DNA of 64,000 bases, from positions 1-64,000 of the forward strand of contig DAOMQA010000002.1 in the NCBI GenBank assembly GCA_035445085.1, read 5' to 3'. The DNA comes from JBDHXE01 sp035445085 (GTDB taxonomy: Bacteria > Bacteroidota > Ignavibacteria > Kapaibacteriales > UBA2268). A program made the translations under genes and the position numbers. Under the pieces are notes generated by a model. That model had not been told where the DNA came from. It was given only the letters and a program-made list of their open reading frames with translations, and did not search any database. Below are positions 26,053-35,089 of the stretch, piece after piece. Each line of letters opens with the position of its first letter. Position 1 is the stretch's first letter.

Positions 26053-27078
26053 ATGAATGTAGCTGTTATTTGTGGAGGGCTTTCAACTGAACGCAATGTA
26101 TCTATTACTGGTGGGAAATCTGTACAAAGTGCTTTGTTAGAGTTAGGGCATAATGCAATTTTAGTAGACCCAGCTTATGGTGCAAATGGCACTGACTCAC
26201 CAGACTTTAATTCCATTGATATGAGTATTGCTCCTACATTAGAAGACTTGAAGAAGTTTTCTACAAAGAGCTATTTAGAATGTATAGATTCATCAATTTT
26301 TGATAATATTGACGTAGCCTTTATAGTATTGCACGGAAATTATGGTGAAGATGGATTAATACAATCTTTGTTAGAATTTCGTGGTATACCTTATACTGGG
26401 AGCGGTGTTTCGGCATCGGCATTAGCATTTGATAAAGTAAAAACCAAGCTAATTTGCTCTGCTATAGGGGTATTAACGCCTAATTGGACCGTAGTTCAGA
26501 AAAAGGATATCCAAATTGAAGGATTAGGCAAAGATATTAAAGAAGCCATTGGTAAAGAATTAGTTATAAAACCTAACTCACAAGGCTCAACAATTGGCTT
26601 AACAATTATTAAAAATGGCAATATTTTTGACATTGAAGATGCAATAAAATTAGCAGCAGAATATTCAGATACAGTTTTAATCGAAGAGTATATAGCCGGA
26701 AAAGAATTAACAGTCGGAATCATAGGTGAAGAAGTATTACCTGTAATCGAAATCGTTACTGAAGATGGCTTTTATGACTATAATCATAAATACACAAAAG
26801 GTAAAACAAACTATATTTGCCCTGCAGAAATAAGCCCTGATATCGCTGAATTTACACAAAATATGGCTATGACGCTTTACAAGTCGTTAGGCTGCAAAGG
26901 ATTTGCTAGGGTTGATTTTAGATTAGATGATGAGGGACAACCTTTCTGCTTGGAACTAAATTCAATACCAGGATTTACATCACAAAGTTTGGTCCCAATG
27001 GCAGCAAAAGTGATTGATCTTGATTTCCCAGAGATATGCAGTATCCTCATTGATATCGCATTAGAAAGTAAAGCTTAA
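26053..27078 (+). CDS. ddl: D-alanine--D-alanine ligase
   Basis: This 341-residue ATP-grasp enzyme makes the D-Ala-D-Ala dipeptide for peptidoglycan. It opens with VICGGLSTERNVSITGGKSV. The conserved stretch HGNYGEDGLIQSLLEFRGIPYTGSG follows. ATP-grasp features include IKPNSQGSTIGLTII, EEYIAGKELTVGIIG and ARVDFRLDDEGQPFCLELNSIPGFTSQSLVP, which carries the magnesium ligands. An AAAGGAAA ribosome site precedes the start. It sits 12 bases after nadB and near ftsI, consistent with a cell-wall grouping, and is followed by a hairpin at 27131. Confidence 0.94.
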   Translation: MNVAVICGGLSTERNVSITGGKSVQSALLELGHNAILVDPAYGANGTDSPDFNSIDMSIAPTLEDLKKFSTKSYLECIDSSIFDNIDVAFIVLHGNYGEDGLIQSLLEFRGIPYTGSGVSASALAFDKVKTKLICSAIGVLTPNWTVVQKKDIQIEGLGKDIKEAIGKELVIKPNSQGSTIGLTIIKNGNIFDIEDAIKLAAEYSDTVLIEEYIAGKELTVGIIGEEVLPVIEIVTEDGFYDYNHKYTKGKTNYICPAEISPDIAEFTQNMAMTLYKSLGCKGFARVDFRLDDEGQPFCLELNSIPGFTSQSLVPMAAKVIDLDFPEICSILIDIALESKA

Positions 27079-27130
27079 TAGGCTTGGAATAATCTTAAAA
27101 TAAACATACAATATAGAATTGATTAAGCCC

Positions 27131-27153
27131 CCCAATTACACCTTGTAGTTGGG
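27131..27153 (+). terminator. Probable terminator of nadB-ddl
   Basis: CCCAATTACA pairs with TGTAGTTGGG around a CCT loop, with one T-G pair, followed by TTTGTTG. It lies about 50 bases after the ddl stop. The rest of the gap (27154-27308) is AT-rich and shows no gene. Confidence 0.6.
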
Positions 27154-27308
27154 TTTGTTGCACCTTATTTAAAATATACCAATTCTCTTACACTGCATTT
27201 ACTTCCCCCATTATATCTGTTAATATATTTGCAAGAATTACATTATACTGCTAATGCTCTGTTGTTTTATTAGAGAATTGCCTAACAAATAAATATCATC
27301 AAGTAGAC

Positions 27309-27341
27309 AAAAAAAAGGAGCTATCAATTGACAGCCCCTTT
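27309..27341 (-). terminator. Terminator of the giant T9SS gene
   Basis: On the minus strand AAAGGGGCTGTCAA pairs with TTGATAGCTCCTTT (one G-T pair and one mismatch), with a very tight turn, and is followed by TTTTTTTG. It lies about 20 bases past the stop of the 1639-residue gene. Confidence 0.75.
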
Positions 27342-27362
27342 ATAAGATTTTTAAAGTAATTA

Positions 27363-30300
27363 TTATCTCACAATAGTCATTTTACCATTAACAATACCAT
27401 TATCAGTAGTTAATCTGTAAATATATTGACCATTTGCTAATACATTACCATTTGCATCTGTACCATCAAATACAACATTATGACCAGCAGCAGCATGATA
27501 ACCGTCAACTAATGTTTTAACAACATTACCATACATATCAATAACGTCTAATCTTGCATTTTGAGCAACAGGTAAGTTAAACTTAATCATTGTAGAATTA
27601 ACAAATGGGTTTGGAGCGTTTTGTTCTAATAGAACGCTAGCTACTTTATCAAATGTTAAGATTACAGAATTAGAAATACCACAATTTTGGCTACCATCTT
27701 TATCAACTTGACGTAGACGATATTCGTAAGTTTGGTTAGCTGTTACAGCTGGGTCAAAGAAATTATATCTTTGAATAGTAGAAGAATTACCAGTGCCCGG
27801 AACAAATCCAATAGATTCGAATTCAGAATTACCTAATACTTTTCTTTCTACATAGAAGCCGTAATTTTCTTGTTCAGAAGCAGTTTCCCAGAACAAATCA
27901 ATACCTGATTCGCGAACAGCACCATTAAACGATACTAATTCAACTGGAACATCATCAGTACAAATTTCAAATGCGTCTGCAGCTTCACCATAAGATTTAG
28001 GACCGAAGTAAGGTCTAAACATAGGGATATAAGAACCTGTAGTAGAAGTCCAAGTTGGACGGCCTGCTTGAGTACCATCGTTAGCATTACCATTATTGTC
28101 CCAGTGACCAAAAGCAGGGTTACCAATTGCTGGAGTAAATGGCACCCAAGTTATAGCATTTGCTAAGTTTTGGAAGGCAAAGAAGTTATTATTAACTAAA
28201 TTACCGTTTACTACTCTACGGAAGTTTTTATCAATATTTAAAGCGATAGCAGATTCACCCCATACGCCTTGTTGAGAAGTAAATCTTCTAATAATTCTCA
28301 TACCGGAACGAGAACCAGAAGCACCTAGCTCATAGCCTGTAGAACCATCTTGAGAAATACCAATCCAATAAACACCTTTAGCTAAAACTACTGGTTTAGA
28401 GAAGAAATAATCAACATATTGATTATATCTATTTTGGAAGTTAGGTCCACCTCTTTCTGTTACAGCAGATAGAAGAACATTTGTACTAGGTGTTTGTTCG
28501 TTACCATCGTATAATCTAAATGTAACTTGGTCAGCAGCTTGGTTTTGAGCAGCCCAATATATCGAGAATCCTCTCAATGTATCTGTATTTAATAAATTAA
28601 ATTTAACTGCAATATTACCAGAAGCATTACCTCCGGGTACACCACCACGGTCAAGTATAGCGTCCCAACCAGTTCCACCACCAGATCTAGGTTGTCCAGA
28701 AGCATTAGTAGGAACTAAGAAGTTAAGACCACGAGCGCCACCTAATTCATTAGCCACAGAGTTAGTTGGTTCGTTTGTTACTGGGTCGTAAGCAAAAGCA
28801 TCACCAAATGTTAAAGTAAAGTCTGAGTATGTTGTATCATTTTTAGAAACTAAGTCTGGACTTGACATCACAATACTAGCAAATAACCTATAGCTAGCTG
28901 TAACAGTTTTTTGCGATCTACGTGCGTCCCAAGTAGGCATATCTAAATCAATAGTACCTCTACGAGTAAGGTTAGTAACAGATAATGTTCTACAATAGAT
29001 AGGGTATTTATCTAATAAATTACCTAAAACATCTACTCTAAAGATTTTAACTTTAACACCAAATACAGAAGCATCTATATCTGTGTTATTAGACAACCTA
29101 ACTGTAATTGGAATTGCAGTAGCTTGACTTGCTGGTGCCATAGTGAAAGGCCAAGTAACTTTTACTGATGTTACTTCAACGTCAGTTACTTCCGCTCTAT
29201 AAAGGATTTTTACGTTATCCACAAAGAAATCATCTGCGTCATCTTCAATACAGTCCGCACATTTTTTATCGTTTGTAGCATATACTTTAATTCTAAATCT
29301 AAAGTATTTAGCACCACCATTTTTCCACAATAATAATGTATCTGGAATTGGAACTGAATATTTTTTGTAATCCCAATCTATACCGTCATCGTATTCGTCA
29401 GCTCTTAAAGAGTTCATTTTATCTGGTGTAGCTGGTAATTTTAAGATAGAATCTTTGTTTGATTCAAGGAAAGCAGTTAAATAACCACCAGCACCATACA
29501 CTGTTAATGCAGCCATATCTGTAAGTGCAGCATCTTTAGTACCACGTTTGAATGGCAAGTGTCTCCAATTTTCTAATTTAATATTAGTAATATCATTGAT
29601 ATTATCAGATGTTGGTTTTGCATATTCTACAACTAATTCATCTGGAGTATTACCAACACTATTACCTGGAGTATAAGTATACAACACGTTAGTGCTACCT
29701 GGAGGATTAATAAATACTATACGAGGTTCAGGACCAACTAAGACATTATCGCTATAGCCTCTCGCCCAATCATCTTTGTGAGCAGTTCTTTGTACTGATA
29801 ACGATAATACAGGGTTTTGTTTTCCACGTAAATCGATTGGGAATGAACGGATTTCATCACCTCCAAAACCTCTTTTATCAAGATATTTAGGTAATGGTTC
29901 GCTATTACCATCGATTTGTAAACGATTCATATTAATTACTGGAGATTTTAGAGTAATAGGGTTAGTTGTACCACCATTACCGCCTTCACCTATTTTATTA
30001 CCATCACGATCATAAAGCCAATAATTAGCATTTGTGTCTATCTTTCTTGGTGGAAGTGGGTATTTAGATACGATATCACCAGAAACCATATTAGCATTTA
30101 TATTTATCCATTTCCAAGCAGAAGGAATGATATCTTTGGTTTCTGTATCTTGGTGAAACATACCGCCATCATCTTCAAATTGACGGAAGTTAATATTTGG
30201 GTTAGCATCATAAAATCTATTCATCACAAAGAAAGTAACTTTTGAAGAATCATCCCAAGGCCAATTGTCTCTTAATTTTTCACCAGATTGAGGATTGATT

Positions 30301-32282
30301 GGTTCAGCAACGATTGTAGCACGCATTCTACCAATGTGATTAATGATAAATTCATTCGCTTCAAATGGAGGGAATTGAATTTGAACAAAATAGTAAGGAG
30401 GAACACCATTAAAGCCAGTTGATTTAAAATCTGCCACTGGATTAAATGTATAATTGCCTCCAGAAACAGTAACTGATTGACCTAATTTCACTCTTACTGT
30501 AGGGTCGCCATTACATAAGAAAGCATCTGCATCAGATAAGCCCATACATAAAGCGTCAACTGGTACTAATCTGTTATAGATAGTTCTATCAGTGATTACG
30601 TTTTTGATTTGGAAACGACCACGGAAGTTCAATGATTGTTTTACGAAATTAACGCCACTTGGACCTTGAATTTCATTTGTTAAGTTTTGAATTAAAGCAA
30701 CTGGTTGAATAGCACCAAGTCTGTCGTGACCAGCTAATAATTCATAATTTTCTACTTCAGTACTAGGAATAGTTTTAACAAAATCATCCGGATTTTCTGC
30801 TTCAGGATCTAAAGAGCGGACGCGATATTGAATATCTGCAACTCTTAAAGAATTTTGCCATTGCTTAAACTTAACAGCAGTTGAAGGGTCTGGATATCTG
30901 TTTTCAATGTTATTATCAGCAAATTTTTGGAAGTAAATAGAAGTTTGTTCGTATTCACCAGCCCAAGGATTATCGCCTACTAAGCCACCTTTGCCAAAGT
31001 TTGTATGACGAGCAAATCCACGAACACCGCAAGCAGTATTATATCTAAATACTTCTCTCGCCATAGTTTTTCTATATGTAAAGTTCCAACCATCAGACAA
31101 TCTTGAGAAGTGGATAGTGATAGATGAATCTTTTGCAGACAATACAACGTGTGCATTACCAGAAACATAGTCGTTTGTTGTAGTAGGACGAATATCAGCA
31201 TCTATCGTTCCTCCACCGAATGGACCATTTAAAGCTCCCTTCGGTTGAGCATTAAAGTATGCTACAATTAAAGAGTCAGATGTATATGTTCTTTTATACC
31301 AAGCTGTTCCATGTTCATCTCTTTGCTTAGTTACTGGTTCGTATTGAGATAATACTAAATCACCCCAAAATACACCAATAACTGCTGCTTTACAATTGTC
31401 ATTTAAAGAATTAAAATCACCCGCTTTTGAACGAGTACCACCATCTTTAATTGATGGATTGTAAGAAGTTGGGTTTGTTGGATCTTGCCCTAACACTGCA
31501 AATTGATAACCAAAGTTATCTGGTGCAACATCATTTAAACCGTTATTATAAACGATATTGCCATTTGCATCTCTTACAGCAACTCTATTACCAAACTGAT
31601 CTACTGTATACATAGTATCATGACCACGCACGCCACCAGCGAACCAATCCATTGACATTGGGTCGTAGCAACTTGTTGCTCCAGCAGGAATTACACGGTT
31701 GCCGTTTGCATCATAGAAATATCTTCTATTTGTAAGAGTAACCAAGCCGTTTGTAGATACATAAAAAGAATCGTAGCGAATACCGTTAAAGTAGAAACCG
31801 CCACGGATACCTATTGGAATAGGACCAGCAATAGCTTCGTCGGTAGAGTCACTAGGATTATTATAAAAATTTAAGTCCGATGGCTGGCGGAAGAACGGCT
31901 TTCCTTCTGGATTATTATCCCAATGTGCTTTAGGAAATATTCTAGGACCAACAACAATTTTTCTCCACAATTCGCTTTGGTACGATGTATCAGCGAATGT
32001 AGGTTCTGGTTTTACACCAGGGAAAATCTTTGAATCAAGCTTTTCTTGGCTATCGATCCAATAGTACCCTGTAGAAATGGCAGCATTTTGCGGAGAAAAT
32101 TGCTGCGATGTTTCCGCAAAAGGTATAGGGAAACTTGTTTTTGCGAATTGAAATGTATTTGGCAAACCGCCCAATACACTCTTACGCAACAACTCATCTT
32201 CATTAGCATGCTTATCATTCTTAGCAGATGCAAAATTGCAACTAAGAATAAATGCAGCCAACACAAGTAGTAGTTTTTTCAT
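27363..32282 (-). CDS. Giant secreted protein with T9SS sorting domain
   Basis: This 1639-residue protein is the longest in the window. The signal peptide is MKKLLLVLAAFILSCNFASA. Near residues 145-180 a nidogen-like pattern appears (GGFYFNGIRYDSFYVSTNGLVTL). The middle is a series of beta-rich segments I cannot assign. A jelly-roll-like region near 1230-1330 includes GFSIYWAAQNQAADQVTFRLYDG. Residues 1465-1550 look like a fibronectin-type fold (VELVSFNGAVRESGIDLFWE). The C-terminal sorting domain is clear: LEQNAPNPFVNSTMIKFNLP, VDMYG-like (VIDMYGNVVKTLVDG) and GQYIYRLTTDNGIVNGKMTIVR. It is probably a cell-surface or matrix protein. It is preceded by a Rossmann-fold gene on the same strand and ends at a strong hairpin. 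Confidence 0.85.
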   Translation of the reverse strand: MKKLLLVLAAFILSCNFASAKNDKHANEDELLRKSVLGGLPNTFQFAKTSFPIPFAETSQQFSPQNAAISTGYYWIDSQEKLDSKIFPGVKPEPTFADTSYQSELWRKIVVGPRIFPKAHWDNNPEGKPFFRQPSDLNFYNNPSDSTDEAIAGPIPIGIRGGFYFNGIRYDSFYVSTNGLVTLTNRRYFYDANGNRVIPAGATSCYDPMSMDWFAGGVRGHDTMYTVDQFGNRVAVRDANGNIVYNNGLNDVAPDNFGYQFAVLGQDPTNPTSYNPSIKDGGTRSKAGDFNSLNDNCKAAVIGVFWGDLVLSQYEPVTKQRDEHGTAWYKRTYTSDSLIVAYFNAQPKGALNGPFGGGTIDADIRPTTTNDYVSGNAHVVLSAKDSSITIHFSRLSDGWNFTYRKTMAREVFRYNTACGVRGFARHTNFGKGGLVGDNPWAGEYEQTSIYFQKFADNNIENRYPDPSTAVKFKQWQNSLRVADIQYRVRSLDPEAENPDDFVKTIPSTEVENYELLAGHDRLGAIQPVALIQNLTNEIQGPSGVNFVKQSLNFRGRFQIKNVITDRTIYNRLVPVDALCMGLSDADAFLCNGDPTVRVKLGQSVTVSGGNYTFNPVADFKSTGFNGVPPYYFVQIQFPPFEANEFIINHIGRMRATIVAEPINPQSGEKLRDNWPWDDSSKVTFFVMNRFYDANPNINFRQFEDDGGMFHQDTETKDIIPSAWKWININANMVSGDIVSKYPLPPRKIDTNANYWLYDRDGNKIGEGGNGGTTNPITLKSPVINMNRLQIDGNSEPLPKYLDKRGFGGDEIRSFPIDLRGKQNPVLSLSVQRTAHKDDWARGYSDNVLVGPEPRIVFINPPGSTNVLYTYTPGNSVGNTPDELVVEYAKPTSDNINDITNIKLENWRHLPFKRGTKDAALTDMAALTVYGAGGYLTAFLESNKDSILKLPATPDKMNSLRADEYDDGIDWDYKKYSVPIPDTLLLWKNGGAKYFRFRIKVYATNDKKCADCIEDDADDFFVDNVKILYRAEVTDVEVTSVKVTWPFTMAPASQATAIPITVRLSNNTDIDASVFGVKVKIFRVDVLGNLLDKYPIYCRTLSVTNLTRRGTIDLDMPTWDARRSQKTVTASYRLFASIVMSSPDLVSKNDTTYSDFTLTFGDAFAYDPVTNEPTNSVANELGGARGLNFLVPTNASGQPRSGGGTGWDAILDRGGVPGGNASGNIAVKFNLLNTDTLRGFSIYWAAQNQAADQVTFRLYDGNEQTPSTNVLLSAVTERGGPNFQNRYNQYVDYFFSKPVVLAKGVYWIGISQDGSTGYELGASGSRSGMRIIRRFTSQQGVWGESAIALNIDKNFRRVVNGNLVNNNFFAFQNLANAITWVPFTPAIGNPAFGHWDNNGNANDGTQAGRPTWTSTTGSYIPMFRPYFGPKSYGEAADAFEICTDDVPVELVSFNGAVRESGIDLFWETASEQENYGFYVERKVLGNSEFESIGFVPGTGNSSTIQRYNFFDPAVTANQTYEYRLRQVDKDGSQNCGISNSVILTFDKVASVLLEQNAPNPFVNSTMIKFNLPVAQNARLDVIDMYGNVVKTLVDGYHAAAGHNVVFDGTDANGNVLANGQYIYRLTTDNGIVNGKMTIVR

Positions 32283-32332
32283 TATATAAACCCTGTTAGT
32301 TAATAAAATAATACTTATAAAAAGTTAATTAA

Positions 32333-34024
32333 TTATCTTTTAAAACGCCAACCTTTATCTTCATTTTCGAAGATCCAGCCAACTATTTTTCCTTCATTTA
32401 TGTCTTCAAAGTTTTTCCAGAAATATTTAGTATAAGTATACCTGGAACTTGTGTCATCGTCAGGTAATTGTGAGGCTTGTTCCATTATAATATTTAATCT
32501 TTTAACCCAAGTCTCAAAATTACTTGCTCGCAAATCAATCCAACCATCATAGCACCATTGATTTACATTTGCTTCATTGATTTCTAATTTAACATTAGCT
32601 CGACGAACAGGTATTTTTACTTCCGTCCCACGTAAATAATTTTTCCCATCTTTCATTAATATTACTAAACCAATTGAAAGCATTTGTGCTCTTAATTTGT
32701 CATCGTTATGAATAATTTCTTCTGCTTTCTCTGATAAATAATGTACATCCACATCATTAATCTTGTTCATAGAACCAATAATCTTTTTCAATAAAAAGGC
32801 TTCATAAAGCAATTTAGATAATCGTGGCGGTCCTAACAATTCGAAAGCGACGCTATTCGAATCTAATTCATTTTCCAGCTCATCTAATTTATTCATTGCC
32901 ACATTTCTAAGCATTCCGCCTCTATACGTTGGTCCCATCGTAAAGGCATCTAAGCCTTGTATAACGTCTTTGCCTGTATTTCCACCAAGTATTTCAAAAA
33001 CTGTATAAGCAGCAATTTCTTCTGGAGTAACTATTTCCATTTGCCCCAAAGAACTGATAGCTTGGAATTCACCTCTTGAGAATATGCCATTTTCGCCTGT
33101 ATCTATATATACAGACTTAAATACTTCACCCGTTTGCTCTACACCCTCAAAATCATCGAAAATCAAATCACCTTGCAGGGGTTTGGCATTATTGGGCATC
33201 ATATCTACAAGCATAATTGGCTTACCTTTTTTCTTTATTTCCCCATAAGCAATCTTTTTCCAAGCAATCGTAGCAGTAGGCTTAATTTCTTTAACTATTG
33301 GGCCACCTGGAGTACGAGCCAAAATAAATAATAGCAATGTATGAGCACCAGCTACAGCATTTTTAGACAAAAGTACTCTTGAAGGTCTTTCTTCGCTATG
33401 GGTATACGGTATATTAAATCCCATGCCGCCTGTCCCACTTGTGCCAATTTTAAAATACATTCCAGTACCAGCATCTTGAAGTCCTTTGTAAAGTATTTGT
33501 ATATGCCTAATCAATTGAGGTATGTACACGCTCGACATCATTTGCTCTACTACTGTTTCATCTAAATTATCGTTTTCTATGTGCTTCATTGTTTGTAGTG
33601 CTGTATTGTATAAATCCAAGTATGCAATAGCAGTAGCTGTATTTACGCAATCAATCACTATGTCTGGCTTAGTATCAACAATTAAATTGTATAAGGCAGA
33701 ATTCTGTAAAATATCATCACTTAATTCATAAAATATATCGTGAACATGTATTTTTCTTTTTTCGCTCGAATTTATTACATCACGAAAGTCTATATCTTTC
33801 CAATCTTGCCTTGTTAGCATATTGCCCCACTTTGGTACAAACATTGCGGGGTTAGAGTTTGGATATTCCTTCCTTAGCTGCTCTACGGCATCACTTGCTT
33901 CACTTTCTTTTAGTGAAGAAATAATAAGGCTTTTTGGGTTATGCTCCATCAACTTATGGCAAATTGCACTGCCAACAAGCCCCCAGCCACCTAGAACAAG
34001 TATATTAGATCCTGTTATATTCAT
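32333..34024 (-). CDS. NAD(P)-binding Rossmann-fold (SDR-like) protein of unknown role
   Basis: This 563-residue cytoplasmic protein has an N-terminal extended-SDR-like nucleotide fold: LVLGGWGLVGSAICHKLM gives GxxGxxG, then PDIVIDCVNTATAIAYLDLY and YFKIGTSGTGGMGFNIPYTHSEE. A classical YxxxK is not obvious. The second half (about 300-560) has SRGEFQAISSLGQMEIVTPEEIAAYTVFEI and many charged helices that I do not recognise. Large proteins of this type are annotated only as short-chain dehydrogenase or hypothetical. It lies 50 bases upstream of the giant T9SS gene on the same strand and diverges from a glycosyltransferase gene, which might suggest a sugar- or polymer-related role, but this is weak. 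Confidence 0.65.
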   Translation of the reverse strand: MNITGSNILVLGGWGLVGSAICHKLMEHNPKSLIISSLKESEASDAVEQLRKEYPNSNPAMFVPKWGNMLTRQDWKDIDFRDVINSSEKRKIHVHDIFYELSDDILQNSALYNLIVDTKPDIVIDCVNTATAIAYLDLYNTALQTMKHIENDNLDETVVEQMMSSVYIPQLIRHIQILYKGLQDAGTGMYFKIGTSGTGGMGFNIPYTHSEERPSRVLLSKNAVAGAHTLLLFILARTPGGPIVKEIKPTATIAWKKIAYGEIKKKGKPIMLVDMMPNNAKPLQGDLIFDDFEGVEQTGEVFKSVYIDTGENGIFSRGEFQAISSLGQMEIVTPEEIAAYTVFEILGGNTGKDVIQGLDAFTMGPTYRGGMLRNVAMNKLDELENELDSNSVAFELLGPPRLSKLLYEAFLLKKIIGSMNKINDVDVHYLSEKAEEIIHNDDKLRAQMLSIGLVILMKDGKNYLRGTEVKIPVRRANVKLEINEANVNQWCYDGWIDLRASNFETWVKRLNIIMEQASQLPDDDTSSRYTYTKYFWKNFEDINEGKIVGWIFENEDKGWRFKR

Positions 34025-34342
34025 TCATTTAATCCAAATTAAAAAACTTTTCTCTCTTTTGAATAAAGGTAAATAGTAAATTAAGCAATTATACGAAAAT
34101 TACCAAATTATTATTGAATTCTAACAAGTTAAATACTTATTTAAATTATTCATAACCAATTTTCAAAGAACTTTTTTACTTTTTGTATCCCTTACATATT
34201 AATAGACAACTAAGTCGCTAAAATTCCTCACTTTTTTTTTATTTTTTTTAAAAAAAGTGAAATTATTTAATTTTTTTTAACTTTCTACATCTTTTTTTAA
34301 AGAATTCCTTACTTTTGAAAAAAGTACAAACTTATAAAGCTT
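34025..34342. other. Divergent intergenic region, AT-rich
   Basis: These 318 bases between two divergent genes hold no ORF of note. A run of A/T tracts includes an inverted repeat (TCACTTTTTT/AAAAAAGTGA, 34228-34260). A clear TACTTTTG box on the plus strand lies at 34310-34317. No box fitting TAnnTTTG was found for the minus-strand gene. Confidence 0.6.
34310..34317 (+). promoter_or_regulatory. Candidate -7 promoter box for glycosyltransferase gene
   Basis: TACTTTTG lies 26 bases before the ATG at 34343. It is the same octamer as the box before tRNA-Thr and rsmI. Confidence 0.5.
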
Positions 34343-35080
34343 ATGATTTTTGATAAAAAAGTAGTAGTAGTATTACCAGCTTATAATGCAGAACAAACCT
34401 TAGAAAGGACTTTTAATGAAATTCCTTTTGATATTGTCGATGACGTAATTCTTGTAGATGACTTTAGCAAAGATAACACTTATCAGTTAGCTACAAAATT
34501 AGGAATCAAGCACAAGATAAGGCACGAAAGCAATAAAGGATATGGGGGCAATCAAAAGTCTTGCTATAATAAAGCATTAGAAATAGGAGCAGATATTATT
34601 ATTATGCTTCACCCAGATTACCAATATACACCTAAACTAATACATTCAATGGCATATTTAATTGCCAATAATGTATATGAAGTAGTTTTTGGGTCGAGGA
34701 TTTTAGGCAAAGGAGCCTTGGAAGGAGGAATGCCACTTTATAAATATATAGCAAATAGATTTTTAACCCTTTTTCAAAACATACTAATAAATGAAAAGTT
34801 ATCAGAATACCATACTGGATATAGAGCTTTCTCGGCTAATGTCCTTAGAAACATCAAGTATAATTTAAATTCAGATGATTTTGTTTTTGATAATCAGATG
34901 ATTTCTCAGATATTTTATGCAGGGTTTGAAATTGCAGAAATAACATGTCCCACAAAATATTTTGATGAAGCCTCTTCAATAAATTTTACTCGCAGTATGA
35001 AATATGGTTTAGGCGTTTTAGGCGTTTCAGTAAAGCACTTCTTTAATAAGATAGGTATAATTAAATCAAATATTTATTAG
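34343..35080 (+). CDS. Family 2 glycosyltransferase (DPM1/polyprenyl-phosphate type)
   Basis: This 245-residue protein has the GT-A fold. KVVVVLPAYNAEQTLERTFNEIP opens it, ILVDDFSKDNTYQLA holds the first Asp pair, and HESNKGYGGNQKSCYNKAL followed by IIIMLHPDYQY marks the nucleotide-sugar site. HTGYRAFSANVLRNI is typical of dolichol/polyprenyl-phosphate mannose or glucose synthases. There is no membrane domain at the C-terminus, so it is the soluble type. It probably transfers a sugar from a nucleotide donor to a lipid carrier for surface glycans. It is monocistronic and converges on the cohesin/dockerin-like gene with only 9 bases between stops. Confidence 0.87.
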   Translation: MIFDKKVVVVLPAYNAEQTLERTFNEIPFDIVDDVILVDDFSKDNTYQLATKLGIKHKIRHESNKGYGGNQKSCYNKALEIGADIIIMLHPDYQYTPKLIHSMAYLIANNVYEVVFGSRILGKGALEGGMPLYKYIANRFLTLFQNILINEKLSEYHTGYRAFSANVLRNIKYNLNSDDFVFDNQMISQIFYAGFEIAEITCPTKYFDEASSINFTRSMKYGLGVLGVSVKHFFNKIGIIKSNIY

Positions 35081-35089
35081 AATAAATAT

